Shown: positions 60,118-64,000 of the stretch, one piece after another
Position numbering within the stretch: position 1 is the stretch's first letter
How the letters are laid out: every line of letters begins with the position of its first letter
Assembly: GCF_023746555.1 (NCBI RefSeq)
Contig: NZ_CP098755.1
Coordinates: 5,047,001-5,111,000 of the forward strand
DNA length: 64,000 nt
Origin: Brevibacillus ruminantium
Lineage (GTDB): Bacteria; Bacillota; Bacilli; Brevibacillales; Brevibacillaceae
Reading direction: 5' to 3'
Made by a program: the position numbers and the translations under genes
Notes under the pieces: generated by a model
Told to the model about the DNA's origin: nothing
Database searches by the model: none
The model's input: the letters and a program-made list of their open reading frames with translations, nothing else

Positions 60118-62748
60118 TTATAGCAACCCTAGCTCGGTACCGCGATGCACAGCCTCGAAACGGCTTTTCACATCCAGCTTGCGGTAGATGTTGTTCGTAT
60201 GAGTCTTGACGGTGGTCACGCTGACGCTCAACGTTCCGGCAATCTCCTTGTTCGTCAGCTTGCTCTCAATGAGCTGCAGGATGCGTAATTCCTGCGCGGT
60301 CAGCAAAGCCTGGGACATCTCCGGCAATCCCAGTTCGCTCCGCATGCAGCACAGCAGCTTTTTCACATAATCCAGCGAAACCCGCGACAGTTCCCCGAGC
60401 AGAATGCTGTGTGGGCGCATCGTCTCATATGCAGACAATAATTCTAAGAGCATGGGACCCTCGTCGGCAAATGTGCGAATACATTCATCCTCCTCGGCCA
60501 TTTTAAGCGCCTTACCCAGTTTCAGCATCGCCATCTGCTGCTGTCCACTCTGCGCGTAAACAATACTTTTCAGCACCAAAATCCTCACTTCATCCAGCGG
60601 GCGGTCATGGGCCTGGGCCACACGATGCAATCGATTCAACAGGAACTTCGCCTCGTCAAATCGCTTTTGGGCGAGCCAGATTTTCGCCAGCACAGCGTAT
60701 TCCTGCATATAGGCGGGTACCAGCGGGTCCAACGCTACCTCCAAGCCGCTCTCTTCCATACATCTGACCGCCGATGACACATCGCCTTGGGCAAGAGAAA
60801 TCCTCGACAGCTCGGCCGCTATACGCAGCTGACTCTCGCTTTGCCCCCAATGATCCAATCGGGCCATTCCGTCCGTTAAAAGCTCGACGGCCTCCGTGTA
60901 GGCTTGGCGCACCTGCAGGATACGCGCCTTTAGCAACAGCATGGATAATGCCGAGACCTTTTCACCGCTCCCGATCTCCAATGCCCTTTCCAGCCAAAAC
61001 TCTGCCTCGTCCAGTCTGTTCCATTCGTATAGGAGCGCGCTGTAGCTTCCGTAAGAAACCGCCGTGAAATCATCGTGGTTCTTTTCTTCCCAGAGCCGGA
61101 TCGCGGCTGAAATGACCTGTTCGGCCACGCGCAGGCTGCCGATCTGCGCAAGAAATTGCCTCCCTACCAGCCCCGGGTCCAATGGCTTCAGAAGCATCGA
61201 CAGCAAGTCACCGCTTTTACTGGAACTCGCCTCTGCGCTGCGTTCACCGTAGTGGAGCATCTCCTCATAATCCTTTCGTTCATACGCCAGTATCATACGG
61301 GCGGTGTGATAACGCCCCTGCCAGCACTGCTGCCGTTCGCTCAGCCTCCGGTAGTCATCGGGTTCTCTGTTGTCAACCAGTTCCCCGTCGTCATCAAGCT
61401 CCCGGTCGTCACCTAGTCCCCCTTCTTCAGCATCATGCAGGGAGGCTCCCACTCGCTCCAAGCGTTTTTCCGCTTCCTCCAACCGCCCCGAGCACAGCAG
61501 CAATACAATGCAAGACATCTCCAATTCGGGGCTCTCTCTCAGCAACTCTCCCGGTATTCTTAACAACCAGCCCCTCATGGATTCCAACAGCGACGGAGAC
61601 AGCTTGTCCTGAAGCTGCTGGATGAGGCGCATAGCATCCCCGAACTGCTCAGCCTGGAGATAATGCTCGACGGCCTCTTCGAGATAGTCGTTCTGCTCTA
61701 GCCACTTCCCGGCCTCAAGGTGCAGCCTCGCGACCCGATCGGGATACCTAATCTGCAGCTGTGCCTGCAAAAAGTCCTGAAAAAGACGGTGGTAGCGATA
61801 CCACCTCCGCTGATCGTCCAATGAGAGAAGAAACAACTGGGAGCGATCCAGCTCCTCCAGCATCCGTTGCCCCTCGTCGATTTCGGTCAAAGCATCGCAA
61901 AAAGGGGCGGACAGGCGGTTGCATATCGAGGTGTGGAGCAAAAAGCTTTGCACATCTGCGGGCTGCTGGTCCAGCACCTCGGCGATCAGGTAATCACTCA
62001 CATCGCGATGGCGTCCGGAAAATTGCGCAGGCACCCCAACTGGATGACTCCGATTTTGCCAAGAAAGGGCGACGAGCGTCATGCCGCCGATCCAGCCCTC
62101 TGTTTGATCAAGAATGGCATCGATCTCACGGGAAGTCAGCGGCATTTCAACTGAATCGCGAAAAAACCGCTCCCCCTCTTCCCGTGTAAAACGCAAGTCC
62201 TTAAGGCCCACTAGATGAAGCTGACCGCTCATCCGCAAACGAGGAAGCTTGAGCGGCGGTTCCGCCCGCCCGGAGATGTAGAGATGCACATGCCCCGGCA
62301 AGCCGCTCAGCCACGCTTCCAGCGACTCATGAATCCTTTTATCGGTAATCACATGGTAATCATCTAAGACGAGAATGATTTCTTCCTCTATGCCCGAAAC
62401 AAGCTCAATCAGCTCACCGATCCAGCCCTCTATCGTATTCACGTTCCAAGCCGTGAGCAGATCCTGGGACGGTTCGCGAAGAAAAGGGCAAGCTGCACGG
62501 ATCGACGCCAGTACATAAGCCCAGAAACGGTGAAGGTCATTCTCTGATTTTTCCAGGTTCACCCAGGCTACATGCTTTTGAAGCGCAGCCCAGGCACCAA
62601 GTGCTGTCGATTTTCCATAGCCGGCCGGCGCGGTGACGACCGTCAGTTTGCAACCGCGGCCTTGATCGAGGAGGAGTGCAAGACGTTCTCGTTCTATCAG
62701 CCGCATCCGCTTGGCAGGGATATGTACTTTTGCAGATAGAACCAGCAT
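60118..62748 (-). CDS. MalT-like large LuxR-family ATP-dependent regulator
   Basis: LAL-type transcription activator. Start MLVLSAKVHIPAKRM (62748) with SD AGGAGGG. 876 residues: N-terminal STAND ATPase with Walker A TAPAGYGKSTALG (about 43) and Walker B ILVLDDYHVIT; a long helical TPR-like sensor (about 300-800) and a C-terminal LuxR HTH (LTAQELRILQLIESKLTNKE, VTTVKTHTNNIYRKLD). A low-complexity Asp-rich stretch (GDDRELDDDGELVDNREPDD) near 440 interrupts the sensor. Target genes are unknown; the neighbours are not sugar genes. Confidence 0.92.
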   Translation of the reverse strand: MLVLSAKVHIPAKRMRLIERERLALLLDQGRGCKLTVVTAPAGYGKSTALGAWAALQKHVAWVNLEKSENDLHRFWAYVLASIRAACPFLREPSQDLLTAWNVNTIEGWIGELIELVSGIEEEIILVLDDYHVITDKRIHESLEAWLSGLPGHVHLYISGRAEPPLKLPRLRMSGQLHLVGLKDLRFTREEGERFFRDSVEMPLTSREIDAILDQTEGWIGGMTLVALSWQNRSHPVGVPAQFSGRHRDVSDYLIAEVLDQQPADVQSFLLHTSICNRLSAPFCDALTEIDEGQRMLEELDRSQLFLLSLDDQRRWYRYHRLFQDFLQAQLQIRYPDRVARLHLEAGKWLEQNDYLEEAVEHYLQAEQFGDAMRLIQQLQDKLSPSLLESMRGWLLRIPGELLRESPELEMSCIVLLLCSGRLEEAEKRLERVGASLHDAEEGGLGDDRELDDDGELVDNREPDDYRRLSERQQCWQGRYHTARMILAYERKDYEEMLHYGERSAEASSSKSGDLLSMLLKPLDPGLVGRQFLAQIGSLRVAEQVISAAIRLWEEKNHDDFTAVSYGSYSALLYEWNRLDEAEFWLERALEIGSGEKVSALSMLLLKARILQVRQAYTEAVELLTDGMARLDHWGQSESQLRIAAELSRISLAQGDVSSAVRCMEESGLEVALDPLVPAYMQEYAVLAKIWLAQKRFDEAKFLLNRLHRVAQAHDRPLDEVRILVLKSIVYAQSGQQQMAMLKLGKALKMAEEDECIRTFADEGPMLLELLSAYETMRPHSILLGELSRVSLDYVKKLLCCMRSELGLPEMSQALLTAQELRILQLIESKLTNKEIAGTLSVSVTTVKTHTNNIYRKLDVKSRFEAVHRGTELGLL

Positions 62749-63105
62749 GGTTTTCCCTCCTCTCAGAATCAATTGCTCGTTTGTTCAAGTGTCTCTTTCG
62801 TCTGATCTTGAGGGTTAGTGGTGTCAGAGCTTATTGTTGTTTCTCAAAATCTCTACCGTTCACAACAACTAGTTTCATTGTATCAATTTCACAGCTTAGC
62901 TTCATTGGTCCTATTGCAGTGGTAAGTCATAAAATTAGTCATATATGGGTCTAACAATTTTGCAACACGCCCGTTTGGATACATTGATAAGTGTTTAATC
63001 AATAGTTGATTCAAGCAATTAAAATTTTTCAAAATAATATAAGTTTACATTTTTCACGAAATATGGTAAAAAAATTATATACCAAAAATTAGGAGGTAAC
63101 TAATT
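62749..63105. other. AT-rich intergenic stretch between divergent genes
   Basis: 357 bases, much more AT-rich than the region to the left. It holds the two divergent leaders. SD AGGAGG of the PPC gene lies at 63091-63096. A weak TTTACA-like element occurs near 63045; I assign no promoter. Confidence 0.5.
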
Positions 63106-63603
63106 ATGAAAAGAGTAGTTTTTAGCCTTCTCAGCATGATGTTAGCTTCTAGTATTGCAGTAGGGGCTTCTGCAAAAGAAACTTCTAACATTGCAGCTTC
63201 AACTTCTGCAGCGCAATCCGCACATAGTGTAATTACACCTATGGCAATTTTCAAAGATAGGGAACCTAACGATACAAGAGCGGAAGCGAATGTTTTTATC
63301 ATTGGCGATGGAAACCAAATTACCGGTTCATTTCCGCGAGGGGATTCAGCAGACTGGTTTACATTCACACCTACAAAAACCGAAACATATCGCTTCTATT
63401 TTTCCCACTCCTCTTTCCAACGGTACAGTTTGAGACTACACGGTGACGGATTGGGAAAAGTTGCGGAAATCACATTTGATAGCCCAGTAAGGTATTTTGA
63501 TGTTACTGTACAAGCTGGTACAACGTATTATCTCGGTGCCGAGGCTCATTTCCGTAACTATAACGAAGACGATACTTATGATATTTACACTTACAAAATT
63601 TAA
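63106..63603 (+). CDS. Small secreted PPC-domain-like protein
   Basis: 165 residues. Signal peptide (MKRVVFSLLSMMLASSIAVG, cleavage near ASA-KE) then a beta-sandwich domain opening REPNDTRAEANVF, like the EPNDT PPC repeats of the SLH subtilase at 42630-45182, with GSFPRGDSADWFTFTPTKTE (seen as DSADWFTF). PPC domains often sit at the end of secreted proteases, but here the domain stands alone. Codon and base use are more AT-rich than the left neighbours, hinting at separate origin. Function unknown. Confidence 0.8.
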   Translation: MKRVVFSLLSMMLASSIAVGASAKETSNIAASTSAAQSAHSVITPMAIFKDREPNDTRAEANVFIIGDGNQITGSFPRGDSADWFTFTPTKTETYRFYFSHSSFQRYSLRLHGDGLGKVAEITFDSPVRYFDVTVQAGTTYYLGAEAHFRNYNEDDTYDIYTYKI

Positions 63604-63627
63604 TTAAGTAGATAACTCCATGAATCA

Positions 63628-63702
63628 AAAATACACTCCTTAAAAACCGATAATGTTCCTCTTTGGGAACATCTCCGGTCGTTTTGGGAGTGTATTTTTT
63701 AT
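63628..63702. terminator. Large bidirectional terminator after the PPC gene
   Basis: AAAATACACTCC / GGAGTGTATTTT outer stem and an inner GTTCC / GGAAC hairpin with T- and A-tracts. Confidence 0.85.
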
Positions 63703-63856
63703 AGTAGAAATTATTCAACATATATCTGTTGAAAAAATTGAAGGTAAGAAACGCTTTAACATTGCCTATATCATTGATAGTTTTGATACTAGCTCAAATA
63801 TTATCACGATAATCATAAGGTTTTCCTCACTTGTAAATTACTTGTTTTTACATTCC

Positions 63857-64000
63857 TTATGAAAAAATTGCTTCTGCATTCCTTTTTTCTACAAATGAAT
63901 AATCAACATCAGTCGGAATTTCCTTTGATATTATTGGAGTTTTTAAATTCACAGACGATTTGAAATTCGAGTAAAGGTTTGTGCTATTACCAGTACAATT
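63857..64000 (-). CDS. Partial hypothetical protein, N-terminus beyond the window
   Basis: Minus frame open from the window edge to a TAA at 63857 (47 codons). It reads LYSNFKSSVNLKTPIISKEI, PTDVDYSFVEKRNAEAIFS. No stop interrupts it, and its composition is protein-like. Not recognised; it could be chance in AT-rich DNA. The terminator-like stem at 63628-63702 lies beyond its end. Confidence 0.35.
   Translation of the reverse strand, partial: NCTGNSTNLYSNFKSSVNLKTPIISKEIPTDVDYSFVEKRNAEAIFS

Noticed and set aside
1-64000. tRNA, rRNA, CRISPR arrays and prophage genes
   Set aside because: Looked for on both strands; no cloverleaf with a CCA end, no regular spaced repeats and no phage-type genes were found by eye.

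Overview
The window looks like chromosome of a motile, spore-former-type Gram-positive of the Brevibacillus/Paenibacillaceae group. The evidence is the gene order (comFA-comFC-yvyF-flgM-flgN-flgK-flgL-yviE-fliW-csrA-hag, flaG-fliD-fliS-fliT, hpf-secA-prfB and a cccB-like gene, all close to the Bacillus subtilis order), strong AGGAGG ribosome binding sites, an S-box leader on metK, DegS/DegU, and S-layer (SLAP, SLH) proteins. Nearly all genes lie on the minus strand; the plus-strand exceptions are an HD-GYP gene, a yjfB-like gene, a DUF4870 gene and a secreted PPC-domain gene.

Layout. 1-8600: argC (cut by the window edge) behind two ARG boxes, a lipoprotein cytochrome c, a YciI-like protein, prfB with its programmed +1 frameshift, an orphan with an 18-bp tandem repeat, a secreted subtilase, secA (no C-terminal zinc motif) and long-form hpf. 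8700-11500: HD-GYP protein and a two-gene amino-acid transporter lacking its ATPase, preceded by a cluster of DnaA boxes. 11800-14100: motAB divergent from a yjfB-like gene with back-to-back SigD-type promoters, and an IS3 remnant. 14171-17190: yaaR, ylqH and a large FliK-like gene. 17200-18420: decayed remains of flagellin-glycan genes (pseC, pseI and two others). 18400-29300: deacetylase, fliT/S/D, flaG, an intact neuA-neuC-neuB set, a Maf glycosyltransferase with an unknown partner, flagellin, csrA and fliW. 29300-37000: yviE, flgL, flgK, flgN, flgM, yvyF, comFC and comFA. 37000-40400: degU, degS and a membrane-anchored deacetylase. 40600-48500: metK with SAM-I riboswitch, a secreted protein, a subtilase with SLH domains, and three SLAP-family S-layer assembly proteins in a row. 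48700-58000: a sugar-acid operon (RpiR regulator, gluconokinase, ABC importer, short 6-phosphogluconate dehydrogenase, LarA-like protein, galactonate-dehydratase-like enzyme) with a cre site. 58000-64000: a frameshifted coiled-coil/copper-amine-oxidase-domain gene, DUF4870, a MalT-like LuxR regulator and an AT-rich end with a secreted PPC-domain protein.

How the parts fit. The central 29 kb is one motility and flagellin-glycosylation region. Six SigD-like promoters (-10 of the type NCCGATAA) drive motA, yjfB, flaG-fliDST, the Maf operon, hag and flgM. Flagellin output is set by FliW/CsrA acting on a hairpin in the hag leader. The flgM promoter sits inside the upstream arm of a terminator, which would let SigD transcripts bypass it. 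Nonulosonate genes of two kinds are present: a broken pseudaminate-type set and an intact sialate-type set, suggesting the flagellin sugar was swapped. No tRNA, rRNA or CRISPR array was seen.
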